From contig JAFGKB010000086.1 of assembly GCA_016928755.1 (NCBI GenBank), positions 1 to 5,767 on the forward strand: a DNA stretch of 5,767 nucleotides. The letters run 5' to 3'. A program made the translations under genes and the position numbers. The stretch's first letter is position 1. Each line of letters begins with the position of its first letter. Positions 1-5,767 of the stretch are shown here, one piece after another. The notes beneath the pieces are model-generated. The model saw only the letters and a list, made by a program, of their open reading frames with translations. It did no database searches and was not told where the DNA came from. The stretch comes from Anaerolineae bacterium (lineage in GTDB: Bacteria > Chloroflexota > Anaerolineae > B4-G1 > SLSP01).

Positions 1-57
1 CAACAACGCGGAACGACCTTAACCACCCAAGTAGGGCACACTTTGGCGCAGAAATGA
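1..57 (+). CDS. C-terminal tail of an upstream gene (partial, uncertain)
   Basis: The frame beginning at base 1 is open for 18 codons (QQRGTTLTTQVGHTLAQK) and ends in TGA at 55-57, eight bases before the first ATG of the next gene. That is the spacing expected of a preceding operon member entering from outside the window. The tail is too short to identify. A C-terminal helix of an aminoacyl-tRNA synthetase such as TrpRS crossed my mind, but the resemblance is too weak to name. A second frame (starting at base 3) is also open to 87-89, so the coding assignment rests only on position and spacing. Confidence 0.35.
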   Translation, partial: QQRGTTLTTQVGHTLAQK

Positions 58-64
58 GTATCCT

Positions 65-2713
65 ATGGATAGACACGCAATGCAAATAATATTAACTCAC
101 GAGAACGCAGACTTCGACGCTATCGCCAGTCTGTTAGGAGCACACAAGCTCTTCCCGCAGGCACAACCTGTGCTTCCGCATCGTGTCAATAGAAATGTGA
201 TGGCATTCCTAGGATTATATGGCGCAGATTTACCCTTCACAAAGCCGGAGTTACTCCCCAGAGGAAGACATGTGCGCCGGGTTATTTTGGTAGACACTCA
301 AACCCTGACCTCGGTACGGGGATTGAGTGATGACCTTGAAGAGGTCTTCATTCTTGACCACCATACCCCACCAACAGAATTGCCTCCTAACTGGTATTTT
401 CAAGGTGAACAGTTGGGGGCTAATGCAACCCTGCTGACGGAAGCCCTTTCGACGCGACTTATCCCCTTGAACCGTATCGAAGCCACACTGTTATTGGCCG
501 GTATCTACGAGGATACCGGCGGACTTACCTATCTGGGGACTACATCCCGCGATATGCGCGCCGCCGCCTGGCTCCTGGATCAAGGGGGAAACCTGGAAAT
601 CGTGAGTGAGTTCCTACACCACCCATTATCTCCCGGCCAACAAGTGCTCTATGAAGTACTGTTAGAACACTCAGAGACGTTGGAAATTGACGGTCACCCG
701 GTGCTCATCTCCTGGGCCGAGACATCCCCTGGGTTTGACGAAGAAATATCAACTTTGGCCCATAAACTACGCGACTTACTGGACCCATCGGCGACTTTTG
801 TGTTAGTGGGGGTGCAGGAAAACACCCAAATCGTTGCCCGCAGCAAAACCGATGACATTAACGTGTCTGCCGTTGCCCAACACTTCGGGGGCCGGGGACA
901 CAGTCGCGCTGCGGCAGCACTGGTACGAGATCGCTCCGTTCATGCCGTATTAGCGGAATTACAAGAGCTATTGCCCTATTTTATCACCCCGCGCATCAGC
1001 GTAAGAGAATTAATGTCCCACGGCGTGCGAACGGTTAAACCCGATACCTCCATCACGCTGGTGGCCAAGAAGATGTTGCATACCGGCCACGAGGGATTCC
1101 CGGTCGTTGATGACAACGGCTATGTAGCGGGCTTGGTGACACGGAATGCCGTAGACCGGGCACTACAACACAAATGGGACCGGCAGCCAGTACGCCGGAT
1201 TATGGAACCCGGCAATATCACCGTATCACCGGAGGATTCGATTGAACGGGTTCGTTCACTGATGATCCAGACAGGATGGGGGCAGATTCCTGTCACACAG
1301 GGGAATTATATTATCGGCGTCGTCACACGGACAGACCTAATCCGTCTCCCGCCTACCGAACCGGAAACACAACGCCAGGAAATAGCAGAACAGATGACCC
1401 AGGCATTCCCGGCCCCCTTATTAGACCTTATTCACCGTATCGGGGAACAAGCTGCCCAACAAGGATATACGATTTACTTTGTGGGCGGCATCGTGCGGGA
1501 CCTAATGCTAGGAAAACCCATCTTTGACGTTGACCTAGTTGTCGAAGGTGATGCTATCCAACTGGCCCAAAGACTCACCCACAAGTACGGGGGAGAAGTC
1601 CGCACGCACCGGCGTTTCGGCACTGCAAAGTGGATACTACCTGGGGATATAGGGGCTGAGCAACATCAAATTGACCGTCCTATAACACCCAATGGTAAAC
1701 TCAACAACCTGCCGGAGTTCATCGATCTTGTAACTGCACGTACAGAGTTTTACGAACGCCCCACCGCCCTGCCAACAGTGGAATGGAGCTCGATTAAGCA
1801 GGACTTACACCGGCGAGATTTCACCATCAACACAATGGCAGTCCGGCTTGACCCGCAACGCTGGGGAGAATTGCTGGATTTCTTCAGTGGCAAGGCAGAT
1901 TTGCAAAACGGTGTCCTGCGGGTACTCCATAGCTTGAGTTTTATTGACGATCCGACCCGCATTTTAAGAGCCGCTCGCTTTGAGGCCCGACTAGGATTCA
2001 AGCTTGATCCACGCAGCGAAGACCTGATAGCAGAGGCTTTACCTTTGTTAGCACGGGTCACAGGGGGACGTATTCGCCATGAGCTAGACTTGATCCTTGA
2101 AGAAGAACGGCCAGAGAACGCATTACAACGGCTCCAAGAGTTAAACGCGCTGGAACAGATTGATCCGGCCCTGATTTGTGATGATTGGCTGCATCAGAAA
2201 TTTGACATCATCCACGACACCCTAACTCGCTCATTCCAGGCATTAGACAATTCCCAGGTACATCTTGTTAAATGGAATGTATGGCTCTACCGCCTGGAAA
2301 ACCTAGAATTACACCGCATCACAGAAAAGCTCTTAATGCCTAGCCAATATCTGGACACATTCTTATCCACAAACGACCTCAAAAACAACCTCACAACCCT
2401 GGAAAAAACCGAACAACCTAGTAAAATAGTTACTTTGTTGGAGCAGTACCCTGCCGGGTCTCTGATTACTTCCTGGGTAGCCACTGAGAACCAGGACATC
2501 AGATACCGCATAGAGCGTTATTGGGAAATATGGAGACATATACAACCCAAGCTCACCGGTACGGAATTACAAACAATGGGTATCAAACCAGGCCCAATCT
2601 ACCGTGAGATTCTCTGGGCACTGCGAGCCGCATATTTAGACGGCAACATTGAGACGCTGGAAGACGAGAAGACTTTAGTATACAGACTTACCCAAGATAA
2701 CACTGAAGGATAG
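65..2713 (+). CDS. DHH/DHHA1 phosphoesterase - CBS - CBS - tRNA nucleotidyltransferase (poly(A) polymerase head) fusion protein
   Basis: This is a cytoplasmic multidomain RNA enzyme of 882 residues. Residues ~7-170 form a DHH phosphoesterase domain: motif I THENADFD (11-18), VDTQ (76-79), DHH (98-100) and ED-TGG (149-153), the metal-binding set of the RecJ/NrnA-like superfamily. DHHA1 follows, with GGRGHSRAAAA (275-285). Two CBS domains lie at ~312-365 and ~376-428. The class II nucleotidyltransferase head starts near 450, with VGGIVRDL (473-480), catalytic DVD (488-490), RRDFTIN (583-589) and DDPTRILRAARFEARLGF (628-645). The C-terminal RNA-binding part ends in a PGP-containing helix region (~830-870). 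No HD domain is present, as is usual for this fusion. By family, the C-terminal half adds CCA or only A to tRNA 3' ends, and the DHH half would cleave short RNA or nucleotides. Which activities remain is inference. ATG 65 is the longest start. ATG 80 (MQIILTHENADFD) lies closer to where I expect homologues to begin. Neither has a strong Shine-Dalgarno (weak GAG before 65, GGA before 80). Confidence 0.93.
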   Translation: MDRHAMQIILTHENADFDAIASLLGAHKLFPQAQPVLPHRVNRNVMAFLGLYGADLPFTKPELLPRGRHVRRVILVDTQTLTSVRGLSDDLEEVFILDHHTPPTELPPNWYFQGEQLGANATLLTEALSTRLIPLNRIEATLLLAGIYEDTGGLTYLGTTSRDMRAAAWLLDQGGNLEIVSEFLHHPLSPGQQVLYEVLLEHSETLEIDGHPVLISWAETSPGFDEEISTLAHKLRDLLDPSATFVLVGVQENTQIVARSKTDDINVSAVAQHFGGRGHSRAAAALVRDRSVHAVLAELQELLPYFITPRISVRELMSHGVRTVKPDTSITLVAKKMLHTGHEGFPVVDDNGYVAGLVTRNAVDRALQHKWDRQPVRRIMEPGNITVSPEDSIERVRSLMIQTGWGQIPVTQGNYIIGVVTRTDLIRLPPTEPETQRQEIAEQMTQAFPAPLLDLIHRIGEQAAQQGYTIYFVGGIVRDLMLGKPIFDVDLVVEGDAIQLAQRLTHKYGGEVRTHRRFGTAKWILPGDIGAEQHQIDRPITPNGKLNNLPEFIDLVTARTEFYERPTALPTVEWSSIKQDLHRRDFTINTMAVRLDPQRWGELLDFFSGKADLQNGVLRVLHSLSFIDDPTRILRAARFEARLGFKLDPRSEDLIAEALPLLARVTGGRIRHELDLILEEERPENALQRLQELNALEQIDPALICDDWLHQKFDIIHDTLTRSFQALDNSQVHLVKWNVWLYRLENLELHRITEKLLMPSQYLDTFLSTNDLKNNLTTLEKTEQPSKIVTLLEQYPAGSLITSWVATENQDIRYRIERYWEIWRHIQPKLTGTELQTMGIKPGPIYREILWALRAAYLDGNIETLEDEKTLVYRLTQDNTEG
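2706..2710 (+). promoter_or_regulatory. Ribosome binding site of the 213-residue gene
   Basis: AAGGA lies seven bases before ATG 2718 and overlaps the last codons of the preceding gene, whose stop is TAG 2711-2713. This fixes the start of the downstream gene and suggests its translation is coupled to the end of the upstream one. Confidence 0.7.
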
Positions 2714-2717
2714 GACT

Positions 2718-3359
2718 ATGGCATATTTTTATCCGTCATTTGAGACATTAGAATTAGCTGACCAGATATTGATAGAGATAGGTAACCGGGTCGAAGGATA
2801 CCAAGGTCGTATTGGTACAAAATGGTATTGGCGCTTACCTGGTGGCGTTTTAGTCACGATTTGGCTAGATTATACAAAAACAGAGCAACGTTGGGATATG
2901 CTGCGTGCCGAGGCCACTACCCCTAAAGTCGGGAGTTTCAATTCAGCAGATTTCCCGATGGCGACCTATGGCACGCTACTTACCTCCCCACCCTTTATCC
3001 ACGAGTTGGAGGGAGAAGCGGAGTGGTCTAACCGGCTCTATTTCCAAATGGGCTACCTCATTGAGGATGTCGTATTATGGATGGAGATGTTACGGGCAGC
3101 GGTACTCGATCCCAATGTCAGGCCCCCGGCAACCATACCCGATATTAGTATACTTGAGCGGGAACTGGTTAGCTACGTGGTGCAAGACCTAGACGGATAC
3201 TTCCGTATTAAAGACCTACATGACCATTTCAAAGACCGGGTATCACGCCAAAGGATTTCAACCCTCGCCCAAAAATGGGAAGCACTGGGGTTACTGACAA
3301 AACAACCACGGCGCGTGACGATTGCGCTGCGCTCCCTGGTAGAATTAGAAGAAGAATGA
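2718..3359 (+). CDS. Uncharacterised 213-residue protein with a probable C-terminal winged helix
   Basis: I do not recognise this family. Residues ~1-135 are rich in aromatic residues (YFYPSFE at 3-9, WYWRLPGGVLVTIWLDY at 36-52) and read as an alternating beta segment followed by helices around 103-130 (LYFQMGYLIEDVVLWMEMLRAAV). A proline-rich linker (135-141, RPPATIP) leads to residues ~144-210, which look like a winged helix-turn-helix: a first helix (ILERELVSYVVQDLDG), then YFRIKDLHDHF, a likely recognition helix with SRQRISTLAQKWEALGLLT (176-194), and a basic wing (KQPRRVTIAL). No signal peptide or clear membrane span is seen. It begins four bases after the preceding stop with a good AAGGA site, and tkt follows closely, so it is probably an operon member. 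A DNA-binding or regulatory role is only inferred from the C-terminal fold. The acidic end (ELEEE) is unremarkable. That it is a real gene is well supported by length, spacing and Shine-Dalgarno. Confidence 0.85.
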   Translation: MAYFYPSFETLELADQILIEIGNRVEGYQGRIGTKWYWRLPGGVLVTIWLDYTKTEQRWDMLRAEATTPKVGSFNSADFPMATYGTLLTSPPFIHELEGEAEWSNRLYFQMGYLIEDVVLWMEMLRAAVLDPNVRPPATIPDISILERELVSYVVQDLDGYFRIKDLHDHFKDRVSRQRISTLAQKWEALGLLTKQPRRVTIALRSLVELEEE

Positions 3360-3373
3360 AAATCATGATCACT

Positions 3374-3385
3374 GGAGAAAAAGGA
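3374..3385 (+). promoter_or_regulatory. Ribosome binding region of tkt with two possible SD/start pairs
   Basis: The segment GGAGAAAAAGGA contains two purine-rich cores. GGAG (3374-3377) sits eight bases before ATG 3386, and AAGGA (3381-3385) sits nine bases before ATG 3395. Both pairs have normal spacing, so either ATG could initiate transketolase. The resulting proteins differ by only three residues (MPQ). Confidence 0.6.
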
Positions 3386-5389
3386 ATGCCACAAATGGAC
3401 TTAGAACAACGTTGTATCAATACATTACGTGTATTAGCTATGGATGGCGTGCAGAAGGCTAACTCTGGACACCCAGGAATGCCAATGGGCATGGCCGATG
3501 TAGCTTATGTACTCTGGACACGACATTTAAGACACAATCCGCATAACCCACAATGGCACAACCGGGATAGATTCGTCCTGTCAGCCGGGCATGGCTCTAT
3601 GCTCCTCTATAGCTTACTCCATCTCACAGGCTATCCCATCTACTTAGAGGACTTGAAACAATTCCGCCAGTGGGACAGTAAAACACCTGGACATCCCGAA
3701 CGCGAACCAGAACTGGGCATTGAAACCACGACCGGTCCCCTAGGTCAAGGTTTCGCCAACGGTGTGGGGATGGCTATCGCGCAGAAGCATTTGGCCGCCC
3801 GGTTCAACCGCGATGGGTATCCCATTTTCGATCACTACATCTACGCCATCGTATCTGATGGCGACTTAATGGAAGGGATTTCACACGAAGCTGGTTCCCT
3901 GGCCGGGCATTTGGGACTGGATAACCTGATCTACTTCTATGATGACAATGAGATCTCTATCGAGGGAGCGACAGAGATAACTTACACCGAAGACGTTCCC
4001 GCCCGCTTCCGTGCTTATGGCTGGCATGTCCAGGAAATCGACGGCCACGACACCCAAGCCATTGACGCTGCTATCCAGACTGCAAAGGCAGAGAAGGGCA
4101 AGCCACATCTTATCGTCTGCCACACCCATATTGCTTTTGGAAGTCCCAACAAACAAGATAGTGAGAAAGCCCACGGCTCTCCCCTGGGCGAAGAGGAAAT
4201 CCGGCTGACAAAAGAGGCCCTGGGTTGGACTACCGAGGAACCTTTCTTTGTGCCGGATGATGTTATCGCTTACTACCGCCTGTGTATCCCCAAAGGTGAA
4301 CAACTTGAAGCCCAATGGCGTGAGACGATGACCAACTATGAACGCGAGTATCCCGCCGAAGCCAAAACGTGTCGCCGTATCTGGAGCGGTGAACTACCCG
4401 CAGAGTGGGATGAGGCGTTACCAGATTTCCGCCCCGATAGCGGGCCAATGGCCACGCGCTCTGCCTCCGGGAAAGTTCTCAACGCATTAGCCGCGGTCAT
4501 TCCCGAACTTATCGGCGGCTCTGCCGATCTTGCCCCTTCCAATAACACTTACCTGAATGGACTAGACGATTTACAAAAAGATAATTATGCCGGGCGCAAC
4601 TTACGCTTCGGTGTGCGAGAAATAGGGATGGGCGGGATACTCAATGGCTTGGCCGTCTATGGAGGGCTAAAAGTGTATGGGGGCACCTTCGCCGTCTTTT
4701 CCGACTATATGCGGCCCACAGCACGGGTCGCCGCCATTATGAACGTCCCGGTAATCTACGTTTGGACCCATGATTCTATCTTCGTCGGCGAGGATGGGCC
4801 AACTCACGAACCGGTGGAACAAACGATGGCATTGCGCATGATTCCCAATCTCACCGTAATCCGGCCGGCAGATGCTAACGAGACAGCCGCCGCCTGGAAA
4901 CTGGCCTTAGAGAATCAAGGACCAACCGCCTTGTTATTAACCCGCCAAAAACTGCCTATTATGCCCGAAATCAAGACCAAGGCTTTAGAGGGTGTATACC
5001 GTGGTGCGTATGTAGTGCGGGATTCTTCATTAGATCGCATTGACCTAATCCTGATAGCCACCGGTTCCGAAGTAGCATTGGCTTTGGAATCACAAGAGCT
5101 ATTAGAACAACGACGCATTGGCACACGGGTTGTAAGTATGCCATGCTGGAATCGCTTTGATGAACAACCCTTGTTCTATAAACTCAGTGTCCTACCCAAT
5201 AATGTTATCAAACGCCTGGCTATCGAAGCCGGGACAACGCTAGGATGGGAACGCTATGTAGGCTCTCATGGTGCGGTATTAGGTATCGACCGGTTTGGCG
5301 CATCAGCACCTTATCCAGTACTACAAAAGGAATTCGGTTTCACCCCGGAAAACGTAGTTCACCGGGCAATGAAACTGATGGCCGAATAG
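3386..5389 (+). CDS. tkt: Transketolase
   Basis: Transketolase moves two-carbon ketol units between sugar phosphates (non-oxidative pentose phosphate pathway, or Calvin cycle if present), using thiamine diphosphate and a divalent metal. From ATG 3386 the protein has 667 residues, close to E. coli TktA (about 663). Visible key residues are: His29 (NSGHPG), His69 (AGHGSM), His103 (PGHPE), GPLGQG (117-122), the metal/ThDP motif SDGDLMEG (157-164) ending with Asn188 (YDDN), His263 (AHGSPLG), Arg358 and Ser385 for phosphate binding, the cofactor-activating Glu412 (FGVREIGMGG), Asp470 and His474 (GEDGPTH) and Arg520. The order is ThDP-binding half (~1-335), pyrimidine-binding domain (~352-525) and C-terminal domain (~540-667, with IEAGTTLGWERY and GIDRFGASAP). 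The open frame extends upstream, and ATG 3356 overlaps the preceding stop as ATGA. It lacks a good Shine-Dalgarno, so 3386 (or 3395) is preferred. The gene is intact and probably the last of the operon. Confidence 0.97.
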   Translation: MPQMDLEQRCINTLRVLAMDGVQKANSGHPGMPMGMADVAYVLWTRHLRHNPHNPQWHNRDRFVLSAGHGSMLLYSLLHLTGYPIYLEDLKQFRQWDSKTPGHPEREPELGIETTTGPLGQGFANGVGMAIAQKHLAARFNRDGYPIFDHYIYAIVSDGDLMEGISHEAGSLAGHLGLDNLIYFYDDNEISIEGATEITYTEDVPARFRAYGWHVQEIDGHDTQAIDAAIQTAKAEKGKPHLIVCHTHIAFGSPNKQDSEKAHGSPLGEEEIRLTKEALGWTTEEPFFVPDDVIAYYRLCIPKGEQLEAQWRETMTNYEREYPAEAKTCRRIWSGELPAEWDEALPDFRPDSGPMATRSASGKVLNALAAVIPELIGGSADLAPSNNTYLNGLDDLQKDNYAGRNLRFGVREIGMGGILNGLAVYGGLKVYGGTFAVFSDYMRPTARVAAIMNVPVIYVWTHDSIFVGEDGPTHEPVEQTMALRMIPNLTVIRPADANETAAAWKLALENQGPTALLLTRQKLPIMPEIKTKALEGVYRGAYVVRDSSLDRIDLILIATGSEVALALESQELLEQRRIGTRVVSMPCWNRFDEQPLFYKLSVLPNNVIKRLAIEAGTTLGWERYVGSHGAVLGIDRFGASAPYPVLQKEFGFTPENVVHRAMKLMAE

Positions 5390-5405
5390 AACATTTATAT
5401 CGCGT

Positions 5406-5427
5406 GGGGCAGTCTCCTCTTTCTTTT
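5406..5427 (+). terminator. Weak candidate terminator after tkt
   Basis: GGGG (5406-5409) can pair with CTCC (5414-5417) around a CAGT loop, with one G-T wobble, and is followed by TCTTTCTTTT. The T-rich tail is right for a Rho-independent terminator, but a four-pair stem is short. Its place 17 bases after the tkt stop is the main support. Confidence 0.25.
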
Positions 5428-5434
5428 GAATAAC

Positions 5435-5449
5435 AACCGCAGGGCGGTT
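5435..5449. other. Hairpin at the left end of the repeat element
   Basis: AACCGC (5435-5440) pairs perfectly with GCGGTT (5444-5449) across a three-base AGG loop. No T-run follows, so it is not a typical Rho-independent terminator. It overlaps the outer and inner inverted-repeat arms and has a counterpart at the other end of the element. Confidence 0.6.
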
Positions 5450-5467
5450 CAGTTCAGAAAGAAAGTC
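5446..5467 (+). repeat. Left inverted-repeat arm
   Basis: The arm reads GGTTCAGTTCAGAAA followed by GAAAGTC. The first 15 bases match the right arm (5700-5714) perfectly in reverse complement, and the remaining seven match 5693-5699 with one change (G here against C in the complement). Confidence 0.8.
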
Positions 5468-5567
5468 TTGACTGCACACAATACATCAGATCCGTCATCC
5501 TGAGCGTAGCGAAGGAACCTGCCTTGAGCGAAATCGAAAGGTCTAGATGCCTTGACTTCGCTACTAA
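5461..5567 (+). repeat. Tandem unit 1 of the intergenic repeat
   Basis: The unit begins GAAAGTCTTGACTGC and contains CCGTCATCCTGAGC (5492-5505), GAAGGAACCTGCCTTGAGC (5511-5529) and GGTCTAGATGCC (5540-5551). It recurs 107 bases later at its start and about 104-105 bases later in its body, so the copies differ by small indels. This copy lacks the closing GCTCGGCATGACGG and instead runs through CGCTACTAA into unit 2. Confidence 0.75.
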
Positions 5568-5677
5568 GAAAGTCTCGACTGCGCATAACCAGCGTCCCGT
5601 CATCCTGAGCTTGTCGAAGGAACCTGCCTTGAGCTTGTCGCAAGGTCTAGATGCCTCGACTTCGCTCGGCATGACGG
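5568..5677 (+). repeat. Tandem unit 2 of the intergenic repeat, with palindromic ends
   Basis: This second copy begins GAAAGTCTCGACTGC. Its core is bounded by CCGTCATCCTGAGC (5597-5610) and the near reverse complement GCTCGGCATGACGG (5664-5677), so the 81-base core could fold into a long imperfect hairpin. Inside it, CCTTG (5627-5631) can pair with CAAGG (5641-5645). The phrase TGAGCTTGTCG occurs twice within it. I recall CGTCATCCTGAGC...GAAGG repeats as common intergenic sequence in many bacterial genomes. That is memory, not a search. Confidence 0.75.
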
Positions 5678-5692
5678 ATTGCGAAATATCTC

Positions 5693-5714
5693 GACTTTGT
5701 TTCTGAACTGAACC
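5693..5714 (-). repeat. Right inverted-repeat arm
   Basis: This is the reverse complement partner of 5446-5467 (21 of 22 positions), containing TTTCTGAACTGAACC at 5700-5714. It lies about 225 bases from the left arm. Confidence 0.8.
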
Positions 5715-5729
5715 ATGTCTCTTATGGTT
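5711..5729. other. Hairpin at the right end of the repeat element
   Basis: AACCAT (5711-5716) pairs perfectly with ATGGTT (5724-5729) across a seven-base loop. It mirrors the left-end hairpin with the same outer AACC/GGTT pairs, but with A-T pairs in place of the inner G-C pairs. No T-run follows. Confidence 0.55.
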
Positions 5730-5733
5730 GTTA

Positions 5734-5751
5734 CTCGGCATGACGGGATTG
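5734..5751 (+). repeat. Extra copy of the repeat's right end
   Basis: CTCGGCATGACGGGATTG repeats the end of unit 2 (5665-5681, CTCGGCATGACGGATTG) with one inserted G. It begins exactly where the outer inverted repeat finishes. Repeat sequence may therefore continue past the window, and 5665-5733 may be one 69-base step of a further duplication. The last 16 bases (5752-5767) show nothing I can assign. Confidence 0.6.
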
Positions 5752-5767
5752 TAGAGCTGAGCGGGGG

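Larger units (their letters stand above)
5431..5733. repeat. Intergenic repeat element bounded by inverted repeats (MITE-like, non-coding)
   Basis: This 303-base block fills most of the gene-free tail of the window. Its outermost 8 bases, TAACAACC (5431-5438), return inverted as GGTTGTTA (5726-5733). Just inside, a 22-base arm (5446-5467) returns inverted at 5693-5714 with one mismatch. Between the arms lie two imperfect tandem units built on CGTCATCCTGAGC and GAAGGAACCTGCCTTGAGC. No transposase or believable protein is encoded. Open frames on either strand translate into low-complexity SRPFDFAQGRF-type strings that merely read the repeat. No target-site duplication is visible directly outside the 8-base ends. 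It may be a small non-autonomous mobile element or a chance boundary within a larger intergenic repeat array that runs past the window. Confidence 0.65.

Noticed and set aside
1750..2061. 103-residue antisense open frame inside the nucleotidyltransferase region
   Set aside because: It lies opposite highly conserved motifs (RRDFTIN, DDPTRILRA), and its Arg/Ser-rich composition is typical of an antisense shadow.
3275..3385. Long transketolase start at ATG 3275
   Set aside because: It would overlap the preceding gene by 85 bases and add 37 residues with no resemblance to transketolase N-termini. The family-like start MDLEQRCINTLRVLAMD and good Shine-Dalgarno sequences lie at 3374-3395.
3839..3874. 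Possible active-site defect in tkt (SDGD instead of GDG at the metal motif)
   Set aside because: The metal-binding Asp158 and Glu163 and the distal Asn188 are present. Ser before the Asp and Asp after the Gly are tolerated variants in bacterial transketolases as I recall them.
3881..4315. 144-residue antisense open frame inside tkt
   Set aside because: It is a shadow of the conserved transketolase coding sequence, with no ribosome site or recognisable protein features.
5435..5449. Strong Rho-independent terminator for tkt
   Set aside because: The stem is perfect but is followed by CAGTTCAG rather than a T-run. It is better explained as the end hairpin of the repeat element.
5461..5677. CRISPR array
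   Set aside because: There are only two or three long imperfect units with internal palindromes. There are no short identical repeats separated by unique spacers of constant length, and no cas genes.
5449..5741. Overlapping open frames on both strands in the tail (64, 95 and 60 residues)
   Set aside because: Their translations are repeated SRPFDFAQGRF / LRQAQDDG-type strings produced by reading the nucleotide repeats. They lack credible ribosome sites and protein-like composition, and are open in several frames at once.

Overview
The window looks like a piece of a mid-GC bacterial chromosome, most likely from Chloroflexota (Anaerolineae-like). That guess rests on the style of the DHH/CBS/nucleotidyltransferase fusion protein and on the intergenic repeats built on CGTCATCCTGAGC...GAAGG. 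It is an inference from pattern memory, not a search. All convincing genes are on the + strand.

Layout: (1) 1-57 is an open frame ending in TGA, probably the last codons of an upstream gene. (2) 65-2713 encodes an 882-residue fusion: an N-terminal DHH/DHHA1 phosphoesterase, two CBS domains, and a C-terminal class II tRNA nucleotidyltransferase / poly(A) polymerase-like module. (3) 2718-3359 encodes a 213-residue protein of unknown function with a probable C-terminal winged helix. (4) 3386-5389 encodes a complete transketolase (tkt) with every catalytic and cofactor residue I could check. (5) 5390-5767 has no gene. It holds a roughly 300 bp block of imperfect tandem units enclosed by inverted repeats, followed by a further repeat fragment at the window edge.

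The three genes are packed tightly (gaps of 4 and 26 bases) with Shine-Dalgarno sequences at the internal junctions and no visible promoter or terminator between them, so they are probably co-transcribed. Their functions (tRNA 3' end/short RNA metabolism, unknown, pentose phosphate carbon exchange) do not form an obvious pathway. The small middle protein is the only truly unassigned gene. I see no strong sign of a new multi-gene system. The most structured unexplained sequence is the inverted-repeat element behind tkt.
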